Part shown: piece by piece, positions 15,062 to 24,115 of the stretch
How positions within the stretch are numbered: the first letter of the stretch is position 1
Layout of the letters: the number at the start of each line of letters is the position of its first letter
Source of the DNA: CBDHCC01 sp965219235
GTDB lineage: Bacteria > Pseudomonadota > Alphaproteobacteria > Sphingomonadales > Sphingomonadaceae
Direction of reading: 5' to 3'
Length of the DNA stretch: 64,000 nucleotides
Assembly (NCBI GenBank): GCA_965219235.1
Contig: OZ244721.1
Location: 1,178,001-1,242,000 of the forward strand
The notes under the pieces: generated by a model
Told to the model about the DNA's origin: nothing
The model's input: the letters and a program-made list of their open reading frames with translations, nothing else
The model's database searches: none
Position numbers and translations under genes: made by a program

Positions 15062-16372
15062 ATGCCCGACCACGCCACCTCCGCCTCCCCCGCCGTCCAG
15101 CGGCAGCTCGACCGGCTGGCGGCGCTGGGCTCGAGCGGCGACACGCTGGGGCTGGAGCGGATCGCGGCGCTGCTGGAGCGGCTCGGCCGGCCGCAGGACC
15201 GCCTGCCGCCGGTCTTCCACATCGCCGGCACCAACGGGAAGGGCTCGGTCGCCGCCGTGCTGCGCGCCGCGATCGAGGCGGCCGGCCGGACCGCGCACGT
15301 CTATACGAGCCCGCACCTCGTCCGCTTCAACGAGCGCATCCGGCTGGCCGGACGGCTGGTGGAGGACGACACGCTGGCCGCCGCGCTGGAGCGTGTGCTC
15401 GACGAAGTTGATGACGTTGACGGGTTCGCACCGTCGTTCTTCGAAGCCACCACCGCCGCCGCGTTCCTGTCGTTCGCGGAGCATCCCGCCGATGCGCTCG
15501 TGCTGGAGGTGGGCCTCGGAGGGCGCCTCGACGCCACCAACGTCATCGCCGACCCCGCCGCCTGCGGCATCGCGGCGCTCGGCCTCGACCACCAGGGGTT
15601 CCTGGGCGACGACCTCGCCGGCATCGCGCGGGAAAAGGCGGGCATCGCGCGGGCCGGTCGGCCGCTCGTCACGCCGGCCTATCCCGAGCGGGTCGCCGCC
15701 GCGGTGGCCGACGTCGCCCACACGGTCGGCGCGCCCCTGGTGGTGGAGGGCCGCGACTGGAGCGTGGAGGCGGGGGGCGACGGGCCGCTCTATCGGGATT
15801 CACGGGGCACCCTGCCGCTCGCCCCCCCGGCGCTGGCCGGCGCCCATCAGCTCCGCAACGCCGGCCTCGCGGTCGCCATGCTGCGCCATCAGGAGCGCCT
15901 CGTCCTGTCCGACGAGGCGCGGGCCCGCGCCCCCGCGCTCGCCCGCTGGCCCGCCCGGCTCCAGCGTCTGCCGGCCGGGCCGCTGGTCGAGCGGCTGGGC
16001 GGGGGCGAGGTGTGGCTGGACGGCGGCCACAATCCGGATGCCGCGGGGGCGCTCGCCGCGTGGCTGCGCGGTCGGCCGCCGGTCACGCTGATCCTGGGCC
16101 TGCTCGCGAACAAGGACGCGCCCGGCGTTCTCACCCCCTTGGCTCCTCACCTGTCGGCCGTCGTGACCCTGCCGGTGTCAGGCCATGAGAGCCATGCGCC
16201 CGCCGAGCTGGCACACCTCGCCGCCTCCCTCGGCCTCCCAGCCATGGCGACCCCGGACCTCAGCTCGGCGGTCGAGCGGGCGGCGGCGACTCGGACCGGC
16301 CCGGTCCTGATCGCCGGCTCGCTCTATCTGGCGGGGGAGGTGCTGCGCGCCAACGGAACCCCGGTGGAGTGA
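15062..16372 (+). CDS. folC: Bifunctional folylpolyglutamate synthase/dihydrofolate synthase
   Basis: 436 aa Mur-ligase-like enzyme adding glutamate to dihydropteroate and to folates. 'HIAGTNGKGSVAAVL' is the P-loop, 'YTSPHLVRFNERI' the substrate loop, and 'LEVGLGGRLDATNVI' the central motif. The C-terminal domain has 'WLDGGHNPDAAGALAAWL'. ATG 15062 was chosen; a TTG at 15032 would add ten residues partly from the upstream repeat. It is last in the trp-acc-fol run. No clear terminator follows; the next gene is on the other strand. Confidence 0.96.
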   Translation: MPDHATSASPAVQRQLDRLAALGSSGDTLGLERIAALLERLGRPQDRLPPVFHIAGTNGKGSVAAVLRAAIEAAGRTAHVYTSPHLVRFNERIRLAGRLVEDDTLAAALERVLDEVDDVDGFAPSFFEATTAAAFLSFAEHPADALVLEVGLGGRLDATNVIADPAACGIAALGLDHQGFLGDDLAGIAREKAGIARAGRPLVTPAYPERVAAAVADVAHTVGAPLVVEGRDWSVEAGGDGPLYRDSRGTLPLAPPALAGAHQLRNAGLAVAMLRHQERLVLSDEARARAPALARWPARLQRLPAGPLVERLGGGEVWLDGGHNPDAAGALAAWLRGRPPVTLILGLLANKDAPGVLTPLAPHLSAVVTLPVSGHESHAPAELAHLAASLGLPAMATPDLSSAVERAAATRTGPVLIAGSLYLAGEVLRANGTPVE

Positions 16373-16520
16373 GCCACGCAAAACCGCCAAAGGTCTCTCG
16401 AAGGTCGCCCGGTCGAGAGGCGAATGCGAGGGCGTTGATGGTGAGCGAAGGAACTGCGGCGGAAAGCGGGCGCGGATGGATTCGAAACCTCTAGCACAAG
16501 TCCTCCCAATTTGCAACCCA

Positions 16521-17876
16521 TTAGGTTTGAGAGGCCTCGGCGCCCGGCTCCACCTCGATTTCCCCCGCCGTTCCCATCGCCTGGTCCACCAGCCCGCTCC
16601 GCATCATGAACCAGAAGACCAGGATGCCCGGCACCGCCGCCAGCGTGGTGAGCAGGTAGAAGTTCACATAGCCCATGGTCTCGATCAGCGCGCCCGCCGT
16701 GGTGCCGGTCAGGAACCTGCCGGCGATGCTGGCGGCGGCCGAGATGAGTGCGTATTGCGACGCGGTGAAGCGCAGGTCGCACAGCGCCGAGAAGTAGGCG
16801 ACGACCGCCACCCCGCCGAAGCCGCTCGCCAGATTCTCGAAGCCGATCGCGCCCGCCATGCCCAGGTTGGAATGTCCCGCCGCCGCCAGCCCGGCGAAGC
16901 TGAGGTTGGAGATCGCCATCAGGACCAGCGCGATCATCACCGATCGCTTCATGCCGATGCGCGAATACACCACGCCGCCGATGAACACGCCGAGCAGCAG
17001 CGCCCAGAAACCGACGCCCACGTCCCAGATCGCGATCTCGTCGTTGGTGAAGCCGAGATCGTCGAACAGCAGGCGGAAGGTGAGATTGGCCAGCGTGTCG
17101 CCGATCTTGTGCAGCAGGATGAAGGCCAGCACGATCCACGCGCCCGAGCGGCGGAAGAACTCGGCGAAGGGTCCCCAGATCGCGCTCAGCGTGCTCGCGA
17201 GCGTGCGCTTGCCCTCCACGACCAGTCGCCGCGCGGGCTCTCCCATGACGAGCGCCGTCAGCATGGCGGGCAGCGCGAAGGCGGCGCACACAATGTAGGC
17301 GATCGCCCAGCCCTGCCGCGAGGCGAGCACGAGGGCCAGCGCCGCCGCCAGGCCGGAACCGATCCGCCAGCCATATTGGCTCATGCCGGACCCGACGCCG
17401 AGCTGGCGCGGCTCTAGCAGCTCGATCCGGTAGCCGTCGATCACGATGTCGAAGGTGGCCCCAGCCACGCCGACGAGAACGGCGGCAGTCGCCGCCGCCG
17501 CGATGCTGGCCGAGGGGTCGACCAGCGCCAGGTTGACCACGGCCGCGATGACCAGCGCGCCGGCGAACAAGGTCCAGCTGACCCGCTGGCCCAGGCGGTG
17601 GAGGAGCGGCAGGCGCACGCCGTCGACCAGCCACGCCCAAAGGAACTTCAGATTGTAGACCAGGAAGGCGAGCGAGAAGGCGGTGACGGTCTTCTTGTCG
17701 ATCCCGTCCTGCGCCAGTCGCGTGGTCAGCGTCGCCCCGATCATGGCGTAGGGGAAACCGGACGAGATGCCGAGCATCAACGCGGCCAGCGGCCCGGCCT
17801 CCAGGTAGGGGCGGACGCCGGCGGGCACCCACTGCAGCCGGCTGGGAGTCGTCTCGATCGGTGTCGCGTCGGTCAT
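16521..17876 (-). CDS. ampG: AmpG-like MFS permease (muropeptide transport)
   Basis: 451 aa with about 12 hydrophobic helices and no signal peptide. 'LMLGISSGFPYAMIGATLTTRL' near the N-terminus, 'NLKFLWAWLVDGV' and 'FDIVIDGYRIELL' are the AmpG-type sequence blocks. AmpG carries anhydro-muropeptides into the cytoplasm for peptidoglycan recycling and can affect beta-lactamase induction; that role is transferred from the family. It is a single transcription unit with folC convergent and a repeat region upstream. The 148 bp between folC and its stop contain no gene that I can support. Confidence 0.85.
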   Translation of the reverse strand: MTDATPIETTPSRLQWVPAGVRPYLEAGPLAALMLGISSGFPYAMIGATLTTRLAQDGIDKKTVTAFSLAFLVYNLKFLWAWLVDGVRLPLLHRLGQRVSWTLFAGALVIAAVVNLALVDPSASIAAAATAAVLVGVAGATFDIVIDGYRIELLEPRQLGVGSGMSQYGWRIGSGLAAALALVLASRQGWAIAYIVCAAFALPAMLTALVMGEPARRLVVEGKRTLASTLSAIWGPFAEFFRRSGAWIVLAFILLHKIGDTLANLTFRLLFDDLGFTNDEIAIWDVGVGFWALLLGVFIGGVVYSRIGMKRSVMIALVLMAISNLSFAGLAAAGHSNLGMAGAIGFENLASGFGGVAVVAYFSALCDLRFTASQYALISAAASIAGRFLTGTTAGALIETMGYVNFYLLTTLAAVPGILVFWFMMRSGLVDQAMGTAGEIEVEPGAEASQT

Positions 17877-17953
17877 GCGGTCCCCTTTGTTCTGCCGAAC
17901 CGACTAGCCTCTTTTCACCCGCTGGCTAGCCCGGTGGTGAACGGGGGCACTTC

Positions 17954-18110
17954 ATCCTCCCCGGCTTCGCCGGGGAGGGGGACCGCGAAGCGGTGGAGGG
18001 GTGAGGCTCCGAACGGGTCCGGTTGGTTGCCGCTTCGACGCCATGGAGCCCCACCCCTCCACCACCGCCTGCGGCGGCGGTCCCCCTCCCCGAGCAAGCT
18101 CGGGGAGGAT
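17954..18110. repeat. Long inverted-repeat element between ampG and the Rieske oxygenase gene
   Basis: Left half TCCTCCCCGGCTTCGCCGGGGA followed by a GAAGCGGTGGAGGGGTG segment. The right half carries the inverse (CCCCTCCACC..., then CTCCCCGAGCAAGCTCGGGGAGGA). The whole 157 bp could form a nested hairpin. The same family occurs at 34212-34400. It fills most of the 283-bp gap, in which I see no gene. Confidence 0.8.
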
Positions 18111-18159
18111 TTGAGTCCCCGCCGTTGCCCCCTCCCCCTCGCCGGAGTAGCCTCGGCCC

Positions 18160-19305
18160 ATGGCCACCGCCGCCCTTCGCCCCACGCCCGACCAGCTCGC
18201 GCTGGCGCGGCGGGTCGCGGCGGCCGACGAGCGGGAGGCGGGGGAGATCGTCCGGCTCGACGCGGTGCGCTATCTCGATCCGATGCGTTTCGAGCGCGAG
18301 CGGGCGGAGCTGTTCGGCCGCCTGCCGCTGGTCATCGCGCCCTCCGCCCTGCTGCCGGAGCGCAACACGGCCGTGCCGCACGACGGCTTCGGGACGCCAC
18401 TGGTCGTCACCCGCGACGCCGGGGGCCGCGCGCATGTGTTCCACAACGTCTGCTCCCACCGGGGCACGCGGCTGGCGGAGGGGAGCGAGGTGCGCGCCGC
18501 GCCGCGCCTGGTCTGCCCCTATCACGGCTGGGCCTACAAGCCCGACGGCGCGCTCGCCGCCGTCCCCCGCTCCGACTGCTTCCCCGGCCTGGACAAGGGC
18601 GCGATGGGGCTGAGCGAGCTGCCGAGCCGTGAGGCGGGCGGCCTGATCTGGTTCGCCTTCGACCCGGACGCCGACTTCGGCCACGCCGAAACGCTCGGCC
18701 ACGACTTCGACTCGTTCGGCCTGGGCGCCATGCACCTGTTCCGCCGCCGCACGCACGAGGTCGCGGCGAACTGGAAGATGACGCCCGACGCGTTCCTGGA
18801 GAGCTACCACGTTCAGCGGCTGCACTCGGCCACCATCGCGCCCTTCTTCCAGGACGGCGTCACCGCCGGCGACACGGTCGGCCCGCACGCGCGCTCCGCC
18901 GTTGGGCGGGCGGCGGCGGCGGGCGGCGAGGACGCGGGTCGGGACTGGGCCGCGATCCGGCGCGAGGTGACCTTCGCCTACCAGCTGTTCCCGGCGACCA
19001 CGATCATCCTGTCGCCCGATTACGTGAACCTGATGGTGGTGATGCCGGTCGATGTCGGCCACCAACGGGTCGAGGATTTCATGCTGATCCCGGAGGAGCC
19101 CGTGACCGACAAGGCGCGCGCGCATTGGGAGAAGAGCTGGCGGCTGCTGGACGAGGGCGTGTTCGCGGCCGAGGACTTCCACGCCGCCGCGCTGTGCCAG
19201 GAGGGGCTGGCGTCGGGCGCGCTGGCGGAGGTGACGCTGGGGACGCTGGAGCTGGGCGTGGCGCGGTTCCATGCGGAGGTGGACGGGGCGCTCTGCCTGG
19301 GGTGA
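18160..19305 (+). CDS. Rieske aromatic ring-hydroxylating oxygenase, alpha subunit-like
   Basis: 381 aa. The Rieske [2Fe-2S] site is CSH(98-100)...CPYH(119-122). The catalytic domain has the mononuclear-iron motif ESYHVQRLH with His217 and His222. The length and 'HVFHNVCSHRGTRL' place it in the single-component-like alpha family (SRPBCC C-terminal domain). No beta subunit, ferredoxin or reductase gene is adjacent, so electron partners must be elsewhere. It is monocistronic and flanked by palindromic repeats on both sides. Substrate cannot be told from sequence; choline-monooxygenase-like or aromatic substrates are both possible. Confidence 0.8.
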   Translation: MATAALRPTPDQLALARRVAAADEREAGEIVRLDAVRYLDPMRFERERAELFGRLPLVIAPSALLPERNTAVPHDGFGTPLVVTRDAGGRAHVFHNVCSHRGTRLAEGSEVRAAPRLVCPYHGWAYKPDGALAAVPRSDCFPGLDKGAMGLSELPSREAGGLIWFAFDPDADFGHAETLGHDFDSFGLGAMHLFRRRTHEVAANWKMTPDAFLESYHVQRLHSATIAPFFQDGVTAGDTVGPHARSAVGRAAAAGGEDAGRDWAAIRREVTFAYQLFPATTIILSPDYVNLMVVMPVDVGHQRVEDFMLIPEEPVTDKARAHWEKSWRLLDEGVFAAEDFHAAALCQEGLASGALAEVTLGTLELGVARFHAEVDGALCLG

Positions 19306-19349
19306 CCGCTGTCATGGCACAGCATGGCGCGATCTTCGCCTCCCCTTTC

Positions 19350-19484
19350 CCGCTCGTCCTGAGCCTGTCGAAGGACGTTGTCCGGCGTTGGCTCGTGATC
19401 GGCACCGCTGGGCATTTGGACTGTCAAGCCGTGGCGGCCTGCGGACGGGCACCAACGTCCTTCGACAGGCTCAGGACGAGCGGG
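19350..19484. repeat. Inverted repeat with CGTCCTGAGCCTGTCGAAGGACG arms
   Basis: The left arm (19350-19380) CCGCTCGTCCTGAGCCTGTC... is mirrored exactly by the right arm (19453-19484) ending GAGCGGG, with about 70 bp between. It lies in the 240-bp gap between the oxygenase and the convergent response regulator, which holds nothing else I can support. The same family is found at 58494-58593 and, decayed and in frame, inside the mutase gene at 56633-56706. Confidence 0.85.
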
Positions 19485-19545
19485 GATGGGCGGGAGCAAG
19501 CGAGAGAGAGTTGAGACGGCCCTGCTCCGCCGACCAGCTGCCTCC

Positions 19546-19983
19546 TCAGCCAGTCGCCGGCGGCGCGAACAGGGTCAGCTTGCCGGTCGGCTTCTTCGGC
19601 GTGCGACCGGCCACGATGTCGGCCGCCGCCTCGATCGCGCTCAACAGGTCGCGGTCGCTGTAGGGCTTGTGCAGCAGGCCGATGGCGGTGTGGTGATCGT
19701 CCGGCGGGCTGGAGCCCGACACGAACAGCACCGGCACGCCGATGCGGTGCGCCGCGCGCGCGATGTCGCGCCCGTCGCCTTCGCCGTTCAGCGTCAGGTC
19801 GGTGAGCACCAGCCCGATCTCCTTCTCGGCCAGCACGGCGATCGCGGCGGCCGCGTTGTCGACGGTGGCCGCGACGTGGTAGCCGCTGTCGGTCAGGAAG
19901 TGCTCGTTGTCGAAGGCGATGAGCGCCTCGTCCTCCACGACCAGGATGTTGTCGATGTCTGCCTTGCGGCGCCCCCCGAACAT
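19546..19983 (-). CDS. Single-domain response regulator
   Basis: 145 aa, only a receiver domain. 'ILVVEDEALIAFDNEHFL' holds the acidic pair, Asp62 in 'VLTDLTLNGEGDG' is the phospho-acceptor, and the conserved Thr/Ser and Lys are in 'LFVSGSS' and 'GLLHKPYSD'. There is no output domain, so it probably acts by protein contact or phosphotransfer. The start at 19983 is preceded by GAGGGAG at good spacing; longer frames upstream are unlikely. No histidine kinase is adjacent. The 3' tail (about 20 residues, 'GRTPKKPTGKLTLFAPPATG') is low-complexity. Divergent from rluB. Confidence 0.85.
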   Translation of the reverse strand: MFGGRRKADIDNILVVEDEALIAFDNEHFLTDSGYHVAATVDNAAAAIAVLAEKEIGLVLTDLTLNGEGDGRDIARAAHRIGVPVLFVSGSSPPDDHHTAIGLLHKPYSDRDLLSAIEAAADIVAGRTPKKPTGKLTLFAPPATG

Positions 19984-20055
19984 GCGCACGTCTCCCTCAT
20001 GACCGAACGACGTCCCTCCCGCCGGTCCCATAGAGGCAATGGACGGCCTTCGACA

Positions 20056-20820
20056 ATGTCCGCCGGCACGGCGTCGGCCAACCCGCACCCGGATCGGGGC
20101 GAGCGGATCGCCAAGCTGCTCGCCGCGGCCGGCGTGGCGTCGCGCCGCGAGGTCGAGCGGATGATCGACGTGGGCCGCGTGGCGCTGAACGGCATGGTGC
20201 TGGACGGGCCGGCGGTGAAGCTCACGACACTCGACGGCGTGACGGTGGACGGCGAACCGGTGGGCGCGATCGGACCGGCGCGGCTGTGGCGGTTCCACAA
20301 GCCGTCCGGCGTGCTGACGGCGGAGCGCGACTTTTCCGGTCGGCGCACGATCTACGATGTCCTGCCCGACGGTCTGCCCCGCGTGATGCCGGTCGGGCGG
20401 CTCGACCTCAACACCGAAGGGCTGCTGCTGCTAACCACCGACGGCGGGCTGAAGCGGCAGTTGGAGCTGCCGTCCACCGGCATCGAGCGGCTCTACCGCG
20501 CGCGCGCCTATGGCGATGTCAGCCAGGAGCAGCTGGAGGCGCTGGCCGAGGGGGTGGAGGTGGAGGGGGTGCGCTACGGCCCCATCGTGGCCGACCTGGA
20601 GCGGCGAACGGGCGCCAACGTCTGGCTGCAGATGGCGATCACCGAGGGCAAGAACCGCGAGGTGCGGCGCATCCTGGAGTACCTCGGCCTGCGCGTGTCG
20701 CGCCTGATCCGGCTGGCCTACGGCCCCGTCGAACTCGGCGATCTGGAGCCCGGCGGCGTGGCGGAGGTGCGCCAGGCGGACTTGAAACGCTGGCGCAAGA
20801 CGCTGCCCGGGGAGGGTTGA
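20056..20820 (+). CDS. rluB: 23S rRNA pseudouridine synthase RluB-like
   Basis: 254 aa if ATG 20056 is used. An upstream ATG at 19999 would add 19 basic residues and would nearly meet the divergent regulator start. An N-terminal S4 RNA-binding domain ('RGERIAKLLAAAGVASRREVERMI') is followed by the RsuA/RluB catalytic domain with 'VGRLDLNTEGLLLLTTDG' (catalytic Asp in GRLD) and 'ITEGKNREVRRILEYLGL'. RluB modifies U2605 of 23S rRNA in E. coli; RluE/RsuA specificities cannot be excluded. It is followed after one base by rsmD, so two rRNA-modification genes form an operon. Confidence 0.88.
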   Translation: MSAGTASANPHPDRGERIAKLLAAAGVASRREVERMIDVGRVALNGMVLDGPAVKLTTLDGVTVDGEPVGAIGPARLWRFHKPSGVLTAERDFSGRRTIYDVLPDGLPRVMPVGRLDLNTEGLLLLTTDGGLKRQLELPSTGIERLYRARAYGDVSQEQLEALAEGVEVEGVRYGPIVADLERRTGANVWLQMAITEGKNREVRRILEYLGLRVSRLIRLAYGPVELGDLEPGGVAEVRQADLKRWRKTLPGEG

Positions 20821-20821
20821 G

Positions 20822-21364
20822 GTGCGGATCGTCGCCGGAGGGTGGCGCGGTCGGAGGCTCGTGGCTCCGGCGGGCGAGACGACGCGGCCGACGGCGGACC
20901 GCACGCGCGAGGCGCTGTTCTCGATGCTGGCGAGCCGGCTCGGCTCGTTCGAGGGGCTCCGGGTCGCCGACCTGTTCGCCGGATCGGGCGCGGGCGGACT
21001 GGAGGCGCTGTCGCGGGGCGCGGCGGAGTGCGTGTTCGTGGAGCGGGACCGCGCGGCGCTCGACACCATCCGGGCGAATGTGGCGGCACTGGGCGCGGGC
21101 GAGCGGGCGGTGGTGCGCGGCGGCGACGTGCTGACGCTGCCACCGGCGGCGAGCGCGTCGGACCTGATCCTGCTCGACCCGCCTTACGGCAAGGGCCTTG
21201 CCGACCGGGCGCTGGCGCACCTGCTGGCGGGCGGCTGGGCCGGACCGGCGAGCTGGGTGGCGGTGGAGACCGGGCGTGGCGAGGCGCTGGCGGCGGAGGG
21301 ATACGAGCGGGTGGTGGAGCGCAATGTGGGGCGGGCGCAGGTGGTGCTGCTGCGCCGCCTATAG
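20822..21364 (+). CDS. rsmD: 16S rRNA (guanine966-N2)-methyltransferase RsmD
   Basis: 180 aa SAM-dependent methyltransferase. 'MRIVAGGWRGRRL' is the family start, 'TRPTADRTREALFSML' the RNA-contact segment, 'VADLFAGSGAGGLEALSRGA' the SAM loop, and 'LILLDPPYGKGL' the catalytic DPPY motif. It starts with GTG one base after the rluB stop, so translation is coupled. Repeats begin at its stop codon. Confidence 0.95.
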   Translation: MRIVAGGWRGRRLVAPAGETTRPTADRTREALFSMLASRLGSFEGLRVADLFAGSGAGGLEALSRGAAECVFVERDRAALDTIRANVAALGAGERAVVRGGDVLTLPPAASASDLILLDPPYGKGLADRALAHLLAGGWAGPASWVAVETGRGEALAAEGYERVVERNVGRAQVVLLRRL

Positions 21365-21575
21365 CCCTCTCCCCTTCAGGGGAGAGGGCTCTTGCTCCAT
21401 TCGCCCCACCTTGCCCCTCTCCCCGGAGGGGGAGAGGGTTGCGCAGCCTTGGAGAGCGAAGCGAGGGTAGGCGGAGCTGGGTGAGGGTGGAGCGGCTCGG
21501 CACGAGCCGCGCGAGCCTGCGGCTCGCACCCACCCCCAGCCCCTCCCTTGTGAGGGAGGGGAGTTCCCGCCACCT
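21365..21575. repeat. Mosaic of palindromic repeats between rsmD and the helicase gene
   Basis: Contains CCCTCTCCCCTTCAGGGGAGAGGG, then CCCCTCTCCCCGGAGGGGGAGAGG, a GGCTCG...CGAGCC stem and CCCTCCCTTGTGAGGGAGGG. Several units appear nested or side by side in the 245-bp gap. No gene or clear promoter is seen. Confidence 0.75.
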
Positions 21576-21609
21576 TGCCCCCTCCCCCGCCGTTCCCTAG
21601 CTGTTCGCC

Positions 21610-23889
21610 ATGACCTCCGCCGCCCCGCTCAACCAGGACCCCGGCTATCTGAACGGCCTGAACCCGCCCCAGCGCGAGGCGGTGCTGGCCGCCGACGGGC
21701 CGGTGCTGGTGCTGGCCGGAGCGGGCACGGGCAAGACCGCCGCGCTCACCGCGCGCCTCGCCCATCTGCTGCACACCAGGCGGGCCTGGCCGTCGGAGAT
21801 CCTGGCGGTGACCTTCACCAACAAGGCGGCGCGCGAGATGCGCGATCGGGTCGGACGTCTGGTCGGTCCGGCGGTCGAGGGGATGCCGTGGCTGGGCACC
21901 TTCCACTCCATCGGGGCCAAAATGCTGCGCCGGCACGCGGAGCTGGTCGGGCTGCAGCCGAACTTCACCATCCTGGACACCGACGACCAGCTGCGGCTCA
22001 TCAAGCAGCTGATCCGCGCCGCCGAGCTGGACGAGAAGCGCTGGACGCCCCGGATGCTCGGCGGGCTGATCGACGGGTGGAAGAACCGGGGGCTGGTGCC
22101 CGCCGATCTCGACGCCGGCGACAACGAGGCGTTCGCGAATGGTCGGGGGCAGGAGATGTACCGGGCGTATCAGGAGCGTCTGAAGACGCTCAACGCCTGC
22201 GATTTCGGCGACCTGCTGCTGCACATGCTGGTGCTGTTCAAGACCGATGCGGAGGTGCTCAGGCTTTACCAGGAGCGGTTCAAGTACATCTTGGTGGACG
22301 AGTATCAGGACACGAACTCCTCGCAGTATCTCTGGCTGCGGCTGCTCGCCCAGGCGCGCAGGAACATCGCGGTGGTCGGCGACGACGACCAGTCGATCTA
22401 TTCCTGGCGCGGGGCCGAGGTCGCCAACATCCTGCGCTTCGAGCGCGACTTTCCAGGGGCCGTCGTCATCAAGCTGGAGCAGAACTACCGCTCCACCCAG
22501 CACATCCTGGCCGCCGCGTCCGGAGTGATCGACCGGAACGGCGAGCGGCTGGGCAAGACGCTCTGGACGGCGCTGAAGGGCGGCGAGAAGGTGCGCGTGA
22601 CCGGCGTCTGGGACGGCCCGGAGGAGGCGCGGCGCGTCGGCGAGGAGATCGAGGCGCTGGGCCGCAAGGGCGTGCCCGCCAGCCGCGCCGCCATCCTGGT
22701 CCGCGCCCAGTTCCAGACGCGCGAGTTCGAGGACCGCTTCATCGCCATCGGCCTGCCCTACCGCATCGTCGGCGGCTTCCGCTTCTACGAGCGCGCGGAG
22801 GTGCGCGACGCGCTCGCCTATCTGCGCGTGATCCACCAGCCCGCCGACGACCTGGCGTTCGAGCGGATCGTCAACACGCCCAAGCGCGGGCTGGGCGACA
22901 AGTCGATCGAGACGATCCACCGCGCGGCGCGCGGCGAGGGTGTGCCGCTGACGGTCGCCGCCGCCCGCCTGCTCGATACGGACGAGCTGCCCGCCCGCGC
23001 GCGCGGCGCGCTGGACCGGCTGGTGGGCGACATCGCCGCCTGGCGCGACCGCACCGACCTGTCAGCGGCCGAGCTGTGCCGGATCGTGATGGACGAGTGC
23101 GGCTACACCGACTGGCTGCAGGCCGAGAAGACCGCCGAGAGCGCGGGGCGGCTGGAGAACCTGACCGAGCTCGCGCGCGCGATGGAGGAGTACGCCACGC
23201 TGGGCGACTTCCTGGAGCATGTCAGCCTGGTGATGGACAACGACGCCGCCGACGGGGCGGACAAGGTCACGATCATGACCATGCACGGCGCCAAGGGGCT
23301 GGAGTTCCCCCACGTCTTCCTGCCCGGCTGGGAGGAGGGCGTGTTCCCTTCGCAGCGCGCGATCGACGAGGGCGGGGTCGCCAGCCTGGAGGAGGAGCGC
23401 CGCCTCGCCTACGTCGCGATCACCCGCGCGCGGGAAAGCTGCACCATCCTGCACGCGTCCAACCGCCGCATCTACGGACAGTGGACCAGCTCCATCCCGT
23501 CGCGCTTCGTCTCCGAACTGCCGCCCGGCCACATCGAGACCGAGACCACGATGGCCGGGGGCGAGTCGCTGTGGCGCGCCAACTGGTCGGAGCGCGCGGA
23601 CCCCTTCGCCGATGTCGAGCGCGGGCAGAGCCGGGGGCCGGGCTGGCAGCGGGCGGCAATCGGGGGCGGCTTCACGCCCACCCCGCAGCGGGTCGCCGAG
23701 TCGCGCCAGGCGGCGGTGTCCTTCGCCGCCAAGCCGCGCGCGGACGTGTCGGTCGGCGCGCGCGTGTTCCACCAGAAGTTCGGCTATGGCGAGGTGCGGG
23801 CGCAGGACGGCAACAAGCTGACGATCGACTTCGAAACGTCGGGGTCGAAGAAGGTGATGGACAGCTTCGTAAGCGTGGCCGCTCGCTGA
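21610..23889 (+). CDS. uvrD: ATP-dependent DNA helicase, UvrD/PcrA type (superfamily I)
   Basis: 759 aa 3'-5' helicase for excision and mismatch repair or replication-fork upkeep. The superfamily I motifs are in order: 'NPPQREAVLAADGPVLVLAGAGTGKT' (Q motif and Walker A, given here in parts NPPQREAV and AGAGTGKT), 'VTFTNKAAREM', 'ILVDEYQDTN' (II), 'VVGDDDQSIYSWRGA' (III), 'LEQNYRST' (IV), 'TMHGAKGLEFPHVFLPG' (V) and 'RRLAYVAITRA' (VI). The C-terminal Tudor-like tail 'GARVFHQKFGYGEV' is typical of UvrD/PcrA. UvrD versus PcrA or Rep naming is not decided by sequence alone. Confidence 0.93.
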   Translation: MTSAAPLNQDPGYLNGLNPPQREAVLAADGPVLVLAGAGTGKTAALTARLAHLLHTRRAWPSEILAVTFTNKAAREMRDRVGRLVGPAVEGMPWLGTFHSIGAKMLRRHAELVGLQPNFTILDTDDQLRLIKQLIRAAELDEKRWTPRMLGGLIDGWKNRGLVPADLDAGDNEAFANGRGQEMYRAYQERLKTLNACDFGDLLLHMLVLFKTDAEVLRLYQERFKYILVDEYQDTNSSQYLWLRLLAQARRNIAVVGDDDQSIYSWRGAEVANILRFERDFPGAVVIKLEQNYRSTQHILAAASGVIDRNGERLGKTLWTALKGGEKVRVTGVWDGPEEARRVGEEIEALGRKGVPASRAAILVRAQFQTREFEDRFIAIGLPYRIVGGFRFYERAEVRDALAYLRVIHQPADDLAFERIVNTPKRGLGDKSIETIHRAARGEGVPLTVAAARLLDTDELPARARGALDRLVGDIAAWRDRTDLSAAELCRIVMDECGYTDWLQAEKTAESAGRLENLTELARAMEEYATLGDFLEHVSLVMDNDAADGADKVTIMTMHGAKGLEFPHVFLPGWEEGVFPSQRAIDEGGVASLEEERRLAYVAITRARESCTILHASNRRIYGQWTSSIPSRFVSELPPGHIETETTMAGGESLWRANWSERADPFADVERGQSRGPGWQRAAIGGGFTPTPQRVAESRQAAVSFAAKPRADVSVGARVFHQKFGYGEVRAQDGNKLTIDFETSGSKKVMDSFVSVAAR

Positions 23890-23890
23890 C

Positions 23891-24065
23891 TCCTCTCCCG
23901 GAGGGAGAGGATACGAAGCTTTGACGGAGCGAAGCGGAGGCTAGGCGGAGTTGGTGAGGGTGACCTTCGGCGTTCGTCACCCTCACCCTTCCGCCGCTTC
24001 GGGCACCCACGAAAGTACTACTTTCGTGGGACCCTTCGCGCCTCCCTCCCTCTTCCAAAGGAGAG
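23891..24065. repeat. Palindromic repeat region with a perfect 12-bp inverted repeat inside
   Basis: The outer unit (CTCTCCCGGAGGGAGAG, then GGTGAGGGTGAC mirrored by GTCACCCTCACC, then TCCCTCTTCCAAAGGAGAGGGA) belongs to the family at 14913. Inside its right half is a distinct perfect inverted repeat with 12-bp arms, CCCACGAAAGTA (24006-24017) and TACTTTCGTGGG (24019-24030), around one base. The outer repeat looks interrupted by this smaller palindrome. Confidence 0.75.
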
Positions 24066-24115
24066 GGACCAGCTCGTTCACTCTCTTTTCGCCAATATCT
24101 GCTAAACCCTCGGCC

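Noticed and set aside
16470..16495. A GGTTTCGAATCC string (minus strand) resembling a tRNA T-loop
   Set aside because: The flanking bases do not form a T-stem, anticodon or acceptor stem; no tRNA can be drawn.
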